A stretch of 64,000 nucleotides of DNA, taken from positions 496,001 through 560,000 of the forward strand of contig JAQPZY010000850.1 in assembly GCA_029931535.1 (NCBI GenBank), in the 5' to 3' direction. Under the pieces are notes generated by a model that did no database searches, had not been told where the DNA came from, and saw nothing but the letters and a program-made list of their open reading frames with translations. The stretch is from Margaritifera margaritifera. Its lineage: Eukaryota; Mollusca; Bivalvia; Unionida; Margaritiferidae. Position numbers and translations under genes: made by a program. Shown one piece after another: positions 36,498 to 48,933 of this stretch. Numbering within the stretch: the stretch's first letter is position 1; every line of letters starts with the position of its first letter.

Positions 36498-36500
36498 TTG
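36417..36500 (-). CDS. Receptor coding exon 1: signal peptide
   Basis: An 84-base exon lies between a ttccag acceptor and a perfect GTAAGT donor, ending in phase 0. The first in-frame ATG (36497-36495) lies three bases into the exon, so an upstream non-coding exon is expected. It encodes a hydrophobic leader ([12 protein letters not shown]) completed by the next exon. Degenerate repeat arrays lie on both sides. Confidence 0.7.
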
Positions 36501-36600
36501 CTGGAATAAAAAAAATTATGTTATTTGAGATCAGAAAAAGTGTTATAACAAAAAAGTAAACAAGATTTTTTGCTTGTAAACAAGAATGCCTTCCAATGCA

Positions 36601-37225
36601 GACCAAAACATTAAGAAATTAAGAAAAATGTGAAAAACTGTTATAATGGAATGAAAATCTAATATATGCATACAAACATGCATACCAAATTTCATTTGTC
36701 AACCTCAGGTGGTTTATGTTTAATTGTGATGACTTTTTTTTTCAAAGGTCAAAAAAAAAAGTTTAACAAATATGTAACGAATTTCTTTTTTATAAACTGC
36801 TCAAGTGGTTTTTGCTTAATTGCTCTGACAAGAGTTTGTCAAAAAGTACACATCAGGGTCAACACCAGTTGCCACACAGAATCAGTTACCACATGATATT
36901 TAATTATTCTTGGCACTGTGCAGTATTTCTAAAAAGCATGGTTTTATGCTAACTGTGGAGATAAGGACCATTTTATATAAATCTGCAGATAACACAAAAT
37001 CTGTACAGAAATAAGAACAGGTAATGATTATGCAGTAATTAGTTCCATGCAGTAACTGAGTTTCATTTGTCTACCTGATGTAGGTTTTGCTTAATTGTGC
37101 CTACAAAGATTTTGTCAAAAAAAGTCCAAGTCCAAAAAGTTCAGAAATGTTTTTAAAATATTTAAAAAAAACACACACAAAAAAATTGAAATTTGCTGCA
37201 GTGACCTGAAAATCTTATCAAATCA
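36601..37225. repeat. Degenerate ~190-bp repeat, right of receptor exon 1
   Basis: Same family and orientation as 35330-35960 (catgcataccaaatttcatt, gcttaattgtgcctacaaag, aagtccaagtccaaaaagtt). Exon 1 at 36417-36500 lies between the two stretches. Confidence 0.6.
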
Positions 37226-37683
37226 TCTACTAATGACCAGAGGTTCCATTCATTTTTAAATTTTAGATAACATGGACTCCCATGGTTAGAAATTTGAAAG
37301 TTCCATATCTGAAGTTTGGAAGTACCATCATTGTACTTAATAATCAAAAATATATACATCCACTATGATTTTAGTCATCTCAATATGAATGTATGATTAA
37401 GGTCCACTTAAAATAGCACTTAATTGATAAACATTGATTGCATAAAAATGGAGATAACGTACTTTACAAAGACCTAAAGTGCTGTACAATTGATAAATTT
37501 GACAAAATTACAAAACACGAATATTAAGGGCTATTGGTAATGCACAATTCAGTACAGAAGGGTGGAGAATAGTACTCTGATTGTGAAGAAATGGCTAAAC
37601 ATTATGGTTATAGTGATATCCCATTTCGTTCAATTAAGTATCTTGTAACAGTTCGCAGTGAGTGTGTGACAGAATAACTTATA

Positions 37684-38609
37684 CAGTCCTACCCGTTTAT
37701 GTCGACATCCTTGGGCCCAAGGAAATATTGTCAACATAAGCGGATATTGAGACAAGTGGAGGGTGGGGGGCTGAAAAAGCAAATTTCTCGTTGACCCACA
37801 TACAAGTGAAATTCGTCTGTAAAGAGTGATGTGTCGTCAGTGAGTAGGATTGACACTGAGAGAAAATAAACAATGGAAACTTTGAGTAAATGAAGACAAA
37901 ACCAGTGTGAAATACACTTGTGTATTGACAACTTACATTTTTGTTACCTTTGTGTAATAAAATCCATAATGTGCTAAGTACATGTACATTAAAAATCCGT
38001 GAATTTGAGTGTATGTCACAGAGAAAATGTATGTATCGGACACATCCTGTTAGAAAACACGTATAAAAAAGTTAGTCCTCGTTTCATCTATATTCCATTG
38101 TCAACCAATATGTGTGACTAAACAATTCACTATGATATTCATTGTTGCCAGTAGCATGTGACTGTATAGTTGTTATTTACGTGTTACATGTACTTAAATT
38201 GGCCTAGATTTTGGTCTGCTCAGGCAACAAATGTAATCATCTTACCGAGGCTACCAAGAGGATGAGGCTATTCACAGGAAAATGAAAACCTGTCAACATG
38301 TTATAAATTCTCTCTCATCACAAAACATTCAATGACATCTTTTTAAAAAGTCCATTAAGCACAAACAGAATTTGTATTTTACGCTGCCATTGGTAGCCAT
38401 TGTAAGCATAAATAAAGTTACTTTTTTTCCTGTAGAAAACACAACAATCGACTAGATTTCATTGCTTTTATTCAAGATTGATGATGACCTGCTTTGATGA
38501 AGGGTGCATTGCCTTTATTGAAGATTACACATGTTTTTGAAGTTGCCGCGAAAGGCACTTTGCTTTTTTGTCGACATAGGCAGTTTGTCGATATAAGTGG
38601 GTAGGACTG
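37684..38609. mobile_element. 926-bp pogo-type MITE with TA target duplication
   Basis: It begins cagtcctacccgtttatgtc and ends gatataagtgggtaggactg, near-perfect inverted repeats, between TA at 37682-37683 and 38610-38611. Subterminal words tgtcgacat(c/a) and tgtcaacataagcgg repeat the end motif inside both termini. No intact transposase frame is present, so it is non-autonomous. It lies upstream of the receptor's first known exon. Confidence 0.85.
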
Positions 38610-38989
38610 TAATTCCATACCTTTTTGTCCAGACTTTCATGCAGTGTACAGCAATATGGAAGTCCTTATGCACTGAAAAAGAAATGTCACTGACACTTGT
38701 GAATATTCCATTTAGTGGCAAGGAGAAGTAGATTTTGTATACAACTTGGGAGAAATTGAACATTAGCCTTTTTTCTGCACATACTATTTGCCGATAAAAC
38801 GCATTTTTGTCAGTCCTGAACAGCCTTGATAGTAGTTCCTAAATAATGGTAGGGAGGCCTGTACTGGCCATAAGCAGCATTCTATGATGAAGACAAAGAC
38901 CAATTGAATATGCATTATGGTAATTATAATGACACAATTTTCGGTCCCAAACATTATGATGATCCCCAAAATTAACAGTCTGGAATATA

Positions 38990-39250
38990 TTCATATCACA
39001 ATCATAATTCAGGAGTACAAATCTTGCTTTAGAAAACAACCACGGTTAGTTGAAAATATTCACCATAAGTTCACAAGAAAAACGATTCTCCAGAAATCAA
39101 CTGTAAAAAAAGTTAACTCAGTAAATATTTTCTAAAGCCTTGTCATCTAGAAAAATCAAACAAATAACTTTAAAAAGAAAAAAAGACAAAGACCTCATTC
39201 ACACAATTAGGTGTCTTTTCATTAAAAAAAAAGAAAATGATGTAACTTTC
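38990..39250 (+). repeat. Dispersed repeat, copy 1 (pair with 62832-63060)
   Basis: About 210 bases, from atcacaat..aattcag(g/a)agtac through gcctt gtcatc(t/c)agaaaaa to gacctcattcacac, align with 62832-63060 in the same orientation at high similarity. Words just beyond (gtgtcttttcatt) match about 63738. Confidence 0.75.
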
Positions 39251-39589
39251 ATGTAATATTTTAGCATTTTTTGTACACCAACAATGGAAAGGGTTTGTTT
39301 TTTTTGCATCATGCAACTAATGGACCTCTGATGTCATTGATATGTAGGCTGCAAGATTTGTAGTCATGTAACAAACAATGCAAATTGGAAGAACCACATC
39401 AGATTTAATCAACACAGTAATTTTGTCTCGTCTGTCAATGAATTAAAGACACAACAAATGTTACGTTCACAAGTTCTGAGAAGATAAATCATCTTCCTAT
39501 CAGCTTCATGTGGGTAGGGCTCAATGCAACATCGTTTAAGCCTGCTATGCCCGGGAGTAAGTGGTTACCTTATGCCAACACTCAGAGCC

Positions 39590-39775
39590 GTCACAAGTCT
39601 GCGCTTGAAGAAACGGCGCCCCGGGCGAGCTTCGCCTTCAACGCCCCCTATTCGGGGAAAAAATACCGCAAACTCCGCTAAATGGCGCCCCTTTCCTACC
39701 CCACCCCCAGGCTTAGCGCCCCGAGCGAATGCCCGTTTCGCCCGCCCTGCCAACACTGCGTGGCTTTGGTGAATT
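39590..39775. other. GC- and CpG-rich island in AT-rich surroundings
   Basis: Base composition rises sharply, with repeated words gcgccccgggcgagc and gcgccccgagcgaatg and several CGCC blocks. Both strands stay open for about 60 codons, a side effect of high GC. It could be a CpG island or a piece of a foreign or hAT-like element; the sequence does not decide. Confidence 0.5.
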
Positions 39776-40372
39776 CCAACTTTTCAATAGGCAATGCACT
39801 CTGACCCCACAACCCAAAATAAATGTCAAAATACCTTAAATGGGGTAGAAAAGGTCAGAGGAAATTCTGAGCTTTATCTTATAAATCTTAAAAAAAAAAA
39901 AAAAAACGGTAAAGATTTATACAGCCTCCTTTTGAATTACGATTTGTAAAATCCTTATTTATTCTAACCCTCTAAGTGAGCAAATGAATCTTGGGAGATT
40001 TACGTGATTAGCTCTTGCCCATATCTACTGCGTAGTTATCGGTCTACTGAGCCTTGGGCTTGGGATGGCAGCATTTGCACATCGACCAAGGACTTCTAGC
40101 AGGTATAGTTTACAACCAGTTTACAATTTAATGGTAGTCTACCTGTACAATTTCTTCTTCTCTCACTAGTCGTACTTTAAGAACCTTCAGTTTATAGAAT
40201 CACAACAGTGTTATGGGTGCCTTTGATGCCGGCCGGCAACATCGCGGGATCAACAAGTTGTACCAATGGGATCGTCCTCTGCTTTTTCCGTCAGGTCGAG
40301 AAAGAAACTTCGGACGTAATTTTCAGCAATTGAGAACAATATTCGGAACAACTTTTATTTACATGGCACAAT

Positions 40373-40642
40373 ATGACGGCCGAAGGAGATACAGTTACAA
40401 TCAGAATATTGTCGGTCTTCTCTGTTGCAATATGTATGGTACACTCCGCCCAAGCGAATCACCAAATCCATAAATTGATGTATATTCCTACAACTACTTC
40501 CAAAGTTATTTCACGTCCAGACGGAAATGACCGAGCGATGCGCCGATCGCTGATCTACACAACTACGCTATCGAGACTCAGACGCAGAGTAACTGGTTAC
40601 CATGGTCCAAAATCCATCGAATCAATTGCTAAAAAGCGTTGA
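40373..40642 (+). CDS. Candidate small secreted basic peptide (89 aa)
   Basis: A complete ATG-to-TGA frame of 89 codons in a stretch with more CpG than its surroundings. Residues about 9-28 form a hydrophobic leader (TIRILSVFSVAICMVHSAQA) with a likely cut after AQA. The mature part is basic, with paired residues RR, RRR and a C-terminal AKKR, as in peptide precursors cut at dibasic sites. It has one cysteine only, in the leader. A poly(A) signal lies 40 bases after the stop. An in-frame TGA precedes the ATG, so the start is fixed unless spliced. Overlapping frames at 40213-40473 are taken as shadows. No family recognised. Confidence 0.4.
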   Translation: MTAEGDTVTIRILSVFSVAICMVHSAQANHQIHKLMYIPTTTSKVISRPDGNDRAMRRSLIYTTTLSRLRRRVTGYHGPKSIESIAKKR

Positions 40643-40681
40643 GATTTCAAGATATATTCTCCTTAAGGTAATTTCAAATGC

Positions 40682-40687
40682 AATAAA
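40682..40687 (+). promoter_or_regulatory. Poly(A) signal AATAAA after the 89-aa frame
   Basis: Canonical AATAAA 40 bases past the stop of the candidate peptide gene. AT-rich sequence gives such hexamers by chance, so support is modest. Confidence 0.4.
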
Positions 40688-40769
40688 AATAACGTTTTAA
40701 GTTGTTAACTGTAAACTTTAAACATGTGAGATTTGCTTTAAGAAATACCGACACAAATTTTAATGTTGC

Positions 40770-40771
<2 letters not shown>

Positions 40772-40833
<62 letters not shown>
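40772..40833. repeat. (TA)n microsatellite
   Basis: About 31 uninterrupted TA units. Confidence 0.97.
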
Positions 40834-40837
<4 letters not shown>

Positions 40838-43164
40838 CCTAGCAGTAGTACTAATCAAGGGGAGAGCATTCTTAATCTGGATTGGATCCAGTGCGTTTAT
40901 AAAATATATTTCCGATGTCATGAATTATGCACTTTTTAGATACAAATAATTCAACTTTTCATTTAAAAATTCATATTTTCGTCACTTTTTCTATAAAATA
41001 ATTCAAAATATTGGTATGATAAAGCGAATTTTATATATCCAAAAATAACTGACAAATATTTAAACTGCCATCACATATGCCTAAACAAAGATCCAAACTT
41101 TAAGACATGAAGGGATGCACGTGTATTCATGAACTGAAAAGATTATATCTCAGTTTAACAATTTTATTGTATGTTTGTTTATTTAAATATCAACAAACTC
41201 ATACATAGTCAATTGTGTGTATAAACTACATTATCGTGATGAAAATGATGACTAGAGAGAATGGCTGAAAAAGTAAGTTATAATTTTCATTGACAACAGA
41301 ATAATTATACAGGGAGAGTTAGAAAACGTGCTCCATCCAGCTTTTATTTATTTATTGAGGTGGGTAGGTATTTATACATATATAATACAATGTATATAAT
41401 AAATCTAAATAATACGCATAGCATGATAATCAAACAGCTAAAACTGACACATAAAAATAGTACATTTAAGACCAAACAATATTTAAAAGAAACATTTTTA
41501 ACGCATACACATGCAATAGAAGGAACACAACATTATACATGTATATCAACTTGGACAAGAGAGTACACACTAAGCCACATTATTAGATTAAAGAGGATCA
41601 GAAAAACTATTACAAAAATCCTTGTTTTTGTGTCACAGCAGTTTTAAACAAGCTCATGTCAGACTATCCGCTTTTTTTTTTTTCTTCGTCAGCTTTCATG
41701 AATAAATTACTGGAGATATACCTGAAAATAAATGACTTTCATTGAAAGCGATGAAGAGAAATTACCTATTTTAAATTTTAAAAAGAATAAGTCCTCATGT
41801 ATCTGCATTGAAATAAACGAATTTTTTTTTAGACATGTTGAATTTCACTCAAACGTTTCACAGAAGCTATGTGGCTGAAAAGTAAGAAGGAAGACAAACA
41901 ACTCCTTCCAGCTGTTCCAAGAAAAGATAAAGACTGACATAAACTTTCTATCCTTGTTATTAACCACAGTTTGTCCGTTTCTTGTGCAATAATTACTGAT
42001 TCCGTTTCTAAGTCTCATTTTGTTGTACCTGATATTAGTGAGTTTTAAAATTTGGGAAGTCCTCCAGCTATTTATATATCTAGAATATTCTATTTTTAAC
42101 CAACCGTTGTTTGTTTCTCAAAACAGCATCTTAACTGGATTTCAAGTAAATTGTAGAAAAAACATAAAATAGCATGCATGGTTAATGAAAAAACCAAGAG
42201 GTAATAATACAGTTTAAAGACAAAAGTGTTTCTTTGTAGAAACCTAAAACGTGTGTTGCCTGTCACTCCTTTCCAGGGAATCCTGATATAGCCCTGTGTG
42301 CTGTCGTATCGCAGGTCTTAAAATAAGCGATCAACAAATAAGTAAATAAAGAAACGCACCTTTAAGATATGATATATGTCTCCTTTGTTGTTCTTTACTA
42401 TTTATTAAAATGCATTTAATTTCCAATTTACAGCAAATAATTGTGGGAAGCGATCGACGGACAGACGCCATGTAGATTCCAGATTATCCAAGGGGAGTTA
42501 CTCTGATATCAAGGTAATCCAAATCAATGTCTGTATGGTGGCAGATACGCGTTATAAAGTTGTGAACTTGCTGTGTATGTTACACAAAGTGTAAATCAAC
42601 TTGAAACGCACCTGAAAGTGATTGAAATATGTTACAAATGAGTTGAATTAAACAAACTAATAGCAAACTGGCATGTTTACAATATAGCGTTAAATTAACA
42701 CATCTATTTTAAACAGTGAGGACGCCCAAACACATTGTCTATCGTCAAAACTGTAACAAAGACAAGACAAAACAACACTTTATAACACTCAGGTTGTAAA
42801 GATTACAACATATGAGGTATATAAGAAAAAAAATATGAATATAGCGTATTATATCATTACATGCTGCTTAACAGGGATTACAAAATTCGGGAAAAACAAT
42901 CTAAGAACCTGCAAATATGTTTCGAAAGTCACATGTTACATGTATTCATTAATTGATTAGATTTATAAACGTTAGTCCTGGAAATGTAAAAATGATATAT
43001 ACATTTTTGTCTTTCATCCTGAAAATAAGAACACGACAGAAGATAGTGATATTCATCGCTTATTTCTTGCGACTATCAGAGTGTACAATATATTTCGTTA
43101 TAGGAAACATTAGCCCATCTACCAGTTTTAACCGGAAATCTATGATTTGCAGTTCTAAACTTAA
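40834..43164. other. AT-rich sequence, possibly 3' part of the LINE to its right
   Basis: No gene seen. On the minus strand the segment ends near 41340 with an (AATA)n-like tail (caataaataaataaaag). This would suit the 3' end of the minus-strand LINE at 43.2-46.6 kb, but the intervening sequence is non-coding. Confidence 0.35.
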
Positions 43165-43635
43165 TTAAACTTTTAGATATATTTTGGGCAAAGAGAAATA
43201 GATCTTTTCTAAATCCAAACTAGTTTTAAATAACCTGTAAATAAGACCTTTAGATGACGTATTGATTTTATGTGCCCAGGCATGTCTGTTTTGATCTTTT
43301 AGTCGTAGTTCTACAGATTTTGTTAACCATTTAACTGACACAAAACTTTGATTTCTCCATACGTAGCTATACCCAGCATCATCTAATATAGATTTAACTT
43401 CTAGTATCCATTTATTGTCATAGGAATTATCGCAAAAAATGTTTGTATAAGAGAGAATACATATGATAAGACATTTTTTCTTCATACCACTAACTAATCT
43501 AGCCCAATAGTTTGTCATGCGAGTTTCACTGTTAATAATTAAGGGGAACCGACCATGTTCACCGTATACCATATATAGAGGGGTACATTTTTGACATTCA
43601 GTATACTTATAAGGAAAGAAAGAGGAGTTTTTCAA
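43165..43635 (-). pseudogene. LINE 1 C-terminal domain
   Basis: A 156-codon frame includes PLYMVYGEHGRFPLIINSET, RMTNYWARLV and WILEVKSILDDAGYSYVW, the conserved end of many invertebrate LINE polyproteins. Its own frame is intact; the break lies upstream. Confidence 0.8.
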
Positions 43636-43864
43636 CTATATCAGATGTTACAAATCCCCAAATTTCACAAGCATATGTTAAAATCGGTACAAAATCTGTT
43701 CGAACAGTTTCATCTGAAAATCCATAGGTAAATCTAAATTGTGTATACGCTTTTTAAGTAAATGCATACCATTATTAGCTGTTGATGCTAGATTTTTCAG
43801 GCCATTGGAGAACTTTCCATTCTTGTGAAATATAAGGCCTAAGTGTTTATATTCATCTACAACA

Positions 43865-44650
43865 TCAATATAGGCATTTTTTTATATATCTTAAAATAGC
43901 TTGTGTAATCTTTTTTGAACCAAATGCAATAATTTTGTTTCTTCTCTGTATTGATTGTAAGTTTCCAGTTATTTTAGTATCTACTGAACATATCAAGGGT
44001 ATATTGCATGTCAGCAGGATTTTGCACGACAAGTATAGTGTCATCAGCGTACAAAAGAAACATAACATTTAACATATTTACAAAGTCAGTATGTTTGGAG
44101 GGCACAGCGCTACCTCTACACCCATTTACTAGTAAAAAATATTATAGGTCATTTAGGAATAAGGTGAACAATAATGGGTATAGATTTTACCCTTGTCTTA
44201 CACCTTTTTCACATGAGATAAAACGGAAAGTTCATTATTTACACAGACACATGATTTCATATCATTATAAATACTTAATATAACATTAAAACACTTTTCC
44301 CTGATGCCTACCAAACATAATGTATACCATAATCCAACTCCCCATACATTCTCAAAGGCACTTTAAAATCAACAAAAGTACACAAAGTTTATTTTTGCAA
44401 TGTCTAATAAATTCAATAAGGCTGCACAAAAGAAAATTTTTGTCTGTTGTGGAATAGCAATTCTTGAATCCAGCTTGAGTCTCAGATTATCATCAAGGAA
44501 TTTAGACAATCTTAAATTCAATATAACGGTAAAAACTGTACCAAAACAGCTAACTAAAGCTATAGGTCTATAATTTGATATCTCGGTTTTGTCACTTTTT
44601 TTTTATAAACTGGCACAATAACACCTTTAGTCCAACCATCTGGTATGAAG
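43865..44650 (-). pseudogene. LINE 1 reverse transcriptase (broken)
   Basis: NYRPIALVSCFGTVFTVILN at about 44.58-44.52 kb matches the first palm motif. LLYADDTILVVQNPADM includes the catalytic YADD at 44051-44040. Several stops and shifts lie between. Confidence 0.85.
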
Positions 44651-45095
44651 CCAGTATTCAAGATTATATTAAAAAGTTGTACATGCACATTTAACATTTC
44701 AGCAATTGAGCTTTTTATATATTCATTTAATATATTATCAGTTGAACATGATTTATTATTTTTAGATTGTTAACAAATTTTTATATTTCTTCATCAGCAA
44801 TTGAGTCATTCAGACACTAGTTATCGACAACATCCACTGCTTGCACCGTTTTGGGCATTACTCGGTCGTCACTATCTGTGTTCACTGAGTTTATTTGTTT
44901 AAAATATTCCAAATATTCTTGCAATTTGATACCTTGAACAGGTCTTTTCTTGCCCACATTATGTATCATACTCCAGTATCTCTTTTGATCTTCTGATTGT
45001 CAAGTGCGTATTTTCCTTCGCAGTGATTTTTTTATAACGATATTAATGAATTGCAAGAGTTTTCTTATAATGTATACTAGCTGTTAGCTTTACTA

Positions 45096-45572
45096 TTAAG
45101 CAGTGTTTCTAATTTCATGGACTTTCCTATACAAGTCGTAATGTTTTCTGGCTTTCATGCACTCATTGACAAACCATGTCTGAGAGTCATCTTTTTTCTT
45201 GCGTGCATTTGCAGAACTTTCACCTTTATGTCCTTTATGAGAAAATGTCAGTTCAGCAGAGCTAATAAAAATGTTACTTATGTCGTTGATGATTCTATTT
45301 CCATCGTCAAGTGTTATATTACCGTTACTGATAAGTTCCTGCAATTCAAAGTCTATATAACTCAGATTATGAACGTTCATATTCGCCAGGAATTCATTTT
45401 TTCTTCTCGAATCCCACAATCTTCTAGTTCTAGTTTCTGTGATAGAATAATCAAGTACATGTAGCTGATTACTTCGAATTTGGTATGCTAAAGCACAGTG
45501 AATGTCTGAAAACAAAGGATTAAAATCAAGCACTTCAACATTTTTTAACAATTGGAAGCCACTTAAAGTCAT
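45096..45572 (-). pseudogene. LINE 1 endonuclease end and linker
   Basis: A 158-codon frame begins with VLDFNPLFSDIHCALAYQ, the SDH-type motif that closes the endonuclease fold. It continues into a lysine-rich linker (WFVNECMKARKHYDLYRK) typical of the region before the reverse transcriptase. Confidence 0.8.
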
Positions 45573-45760
45573 TACTAGATAGTAAATTAGGTTCTTGTCA
45601 CCGGATGTGCATTTCCAACTCCCCTGTTTACACCCACCCTTCCGTTACAAATATACATATTATTTTTTTCAAAATTCAATAAATGCATACCATACCTATT
45701 TCCATTTCTGTCTTGCGATTATTGGACCTGGGGTATACTATATTTGCATGGACGTTCAGT

Positions 45761-46300
45761 CTACTGTATGTAATTCGTTGTATAATTATCAAGACTGAAT
45801 ATATCAGTTTGGTTTGTATTAGGAAAGTTATTACAAATATCTGATAAATTAGCAGTTCTGGCACTAAAGTCACCAACGAGAAAAATTAAACTAGAGCTAT
45901 TAGAAAAATGTAGTATTTTATTTTCTATTTCAGTAAATGCTTTACCACAGCTATACTCCAAACATTCTGGTGGTATATATACCGATCCAACAATGACAGA
46001 ATCACTATCAGTTATTTCTATATTTGTAATTTTGATCCAAAGGGTATGTTCTGATTCTGATCCTACAACATCCACACACTCAGAGAGAGAATACATAATA
46101 AGAACTGCTATACCCCCGGAACGTTGGAGACATCTACGTCTGTTTTTTTTTTTTTTTTTGTAATTATCTTATAACCATTGACACTGATTTCATCTATATA
46201 TTTAAGCTTAGTTTCACTGGAACAATATTTAGGATGAGTCCAGGGTAGATAGAAGTCACATTTTCCCAATGTTAAAAAAATAATTGTCTCACATCCTCTT
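45761..46300 (-). pseudogene. LINE 1 endonuclease domain (broken)
   Basis: SGGIAVLIMYSLSE in one frame opens a segment containing GSVYIPPECLEY and LIFLVGDFSARTANLSD. The GDFxAR motif is a conserved metal-site motif of LINE AP endonucleases. Frame changes lie near 46100. Confidence 0.8.
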
Positions 46301-46872
46301 ATTTCCTCTGGATACCAGTTATGACAAACACAACATTTTCATTGTCATTAACATCGTCAGAAAACTCACTTTCTTCTAATCATAAATCAGTGCGTGCTCC
46401 TTTGGTATTGGTTCGTGATGTACTAGGAACAGGTTCTTTGTTTTCTTTGGGATGTTTCAGATTTTGCTTTTCTGTTTTTCTTCTGGTCTGCAGTTTCGCT
46501 TTTTACAACCACACTTTTTTCATCAGAAAGTTTTGTCTTCTTTGCTGCCTATTTGAGAACATAAGTATTTGACGTCTTCTGTAGATTTCCAGATAAGAAG
46601 GGTGGAATAAATTTTCAGTTTGGTTTCTTAACTATGGCATTTGTAATAATTCTGTCTTCAAAAAGTGAAGACTTGAATGTAATGTTCCTACAATAAATTT
46701 GCTCTTTGTTGTCTTGTTGGCTGGTGTAAACTCATATACTGTTACTACTGGATTCTGTTTTTCTGCTTTTGTGTTTAGTAATTGTTTTGTGGATGCAACT
46801 TGTTTCTTCCCGTGATGAAGAGCTTATTTAACTCAAAACGTTGGGAAAACTGTTTTGTATTTGCGACGTTAT

Positions 46873-47013
<141 letters not shown>

Positions 47014-48184
47014 TATGCAGAATAAGTAGGGGATGCTGTGTACGCTTTTAGCGATAAATTAATCCCTTTCCACCTGTAGGACCATCATTTTTCGACCAAC
47101 AGCTGGCGATGTTCTTTCCAGACTTAATCGCAATCTATTCTGCTCTTCTTGGAATTGGCTTTTACTTCTCGGTGGTCATGTGTGCATTCAGCTATAGCTA
47201 CAGTAAGTAAGTTCTGTATCATCGCTAGGAAAATTACTGGTCATCAGTTATTCACCCAGGACACTGCCTTTCATCGTCAATACACTGAGATCTTTCATCA
47301 CACATGTGTTAGCTGCTGACGTATCATGCTGCATACTTGTAATTTATTTCCGCCAAATTCAGACTTTGATCTTACCAGTTTAGCTATTAGATCTTACCAG
47401 TCTGACCTATTTATGTTACCTGCTTAGCATTTTTATACCACGCCAAAAAATTTAGAAATAGCTTATCATATTCTACTTGTCTGCCCGTCAGTGCGTACGT
47501 ACGTTGGTACGTTTACCTGATAAAGTTTGCATTTAGGTCAGTTACTCGGGAACTGATGGCCACAAAGTCAAGTAGCTTTGTCTGTGAATGTGTCTTAGTA
47601 AATGCAAATAATACTTTCAAAACAAAGTTAATGTGGCCTATATTTTACCTTTCAGGGACTGGGGAAAATTAGGAATTTGGTCACTTCCTCAGACATTGAT
47701 GCAAATCTGTGTGTGATTGCGTCCTTATGAGTCCAATACTAACGTAGGAAAATTAGATCACTGTGACCTATATTTCCTAACTAAGTGACTTCGGTTAAGT
47801 TTTGTATTTAGGTTCATTGTTGGTTGCAGAGTTATGCAAACGTCTTTGTGGTTGATCTTGTTGAGTACAACACGATCATACCAAACGTAGGTGATTATGG
47901 CGGAACATTCGTATATCCTAACTCATTTCTAATTCGTAACTGTTTTATTATATATTATATTGTCAGCGTGATGTATTTTTGTTGGTTCAAACTGTTAAGC
48001 TCTTCTTAAGGACTATTATCTTCAGCACAGTTGATATAAATGTAGTAAGTAAATACGTATCGGAGATATATCAGGTTAGTGTGAATATATAAATAGTGAT
48101 TAAACAAATTTCATAGTTGTTATTTTGTACTTTTTGACTGCCTTAAAAATCTCCTGACGTTACTATTGTTCAGTTTCTGATATT
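47014..48184. other. Repeat-like sequence, no gene
   Basis: A segment at 47430-47800 has aggtca and gtcacttcc blocks and tcactgtgacctat, of the same half-site type as the intron arrays. Nothing coding. Confidence 0.4.
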
Positions 48185-48931
48185 AATATATTTTGTAGTC
48201 TAAGAGAACATGCTTTGCTGTTTCTGGTTCACCGCATGAACACCTACTGCTAAATGGAAATGTGTTTTTTTTTTTTTGTTTTTTTTTTTTAAAGGATCAT
48301 AGTTTTAATAATCTGCAAACTAATCGAAGTCTTGTGTGCATAATTTGTGTTAATCTCTTGCATAATTTGTGTTAATCTCTCCATTTGATAGTAATAGAAA
48401 GTAACCTTTTGTAGATCTCTGTTTAAGTTTGATTTAAAAATATTATAACGAAGGGTTGTTCCAAATTTCCAAAGACAGAGGATTTCATTCCCCCAACAGA
48501 CTTTGGTAAAAATGAATTTTGGTATATGACCGTGCTGGCAAAAGACGTTTGGAGGTTGGTTCTATCACAAGCTTGTTTATTTCCTTCTGGAAATTTGACG
48601 GAATCAAAGTCCTCATTTATCCAGGAGCGACGCCATGATGCAGTTTGTTTTAAAACGATTATTTTTAACATTCTATGTGTGTAGCGCCTTTTTAAGATAC
48701 TTGCCCATTTTGTCTCCGCCACAATTTTAGCATATAGATTTGATATAGATTTTGTTGCCCTACAAACAATCCAACCTGCTTCAGTTTGAATTTATTTTCA
48801 ATTCATCTTTTTCATACTGGGTGCACTTATCCCAGCTTATATCAAAGTACTCCAAAGGAGATTTTCTATCAAGTTGAAGTTTCAATCTTCGTAGAATATC
48901 TAACCTTTTCCATGATTTTGAAGTTATTTGT

Positions 48932-48933
<2 letters not shown>

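Larger units (their letters stand above)
43165..46600 (-). mobile_element. Decayed non-LTR retrotransposon (LINE 1) with AP endonuclease and reverse transcriptase
   Basis: On the minus strand the order is: a charged stretch (46.58-46.30 kb), endonuclease domain, linker, reverse transcriptase with YADD, and C-terminal domain. This is the standard layout of an AP-endonuclease LINE. Frameshifts and stops separate the pieces, so the copy is dead. The clade is not assigned. Confidence 0.85.

Noticed and set aside
39524..39772. 82-codon plus and 63-codon minus frames over the GC-rich island
   Set aside because: High GC removes stops from all frames; the proteins are low-complexity Arg/Pro/Ala without known motifs.
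40213..40473. 86-codon plus-strand frame starting MGAFDAGRQHRG
   Set aside because: It overlaps the frame at 40373 that has a leader, dibasic sites and a poly(A) signal; it lacks any recognisable feature, though it cannot be fully excluded.
45117..45464. 115-codon plus-strand frame
   Set aside because: It is the shadow of the LINE 1 endonuclease end on the minus strand.
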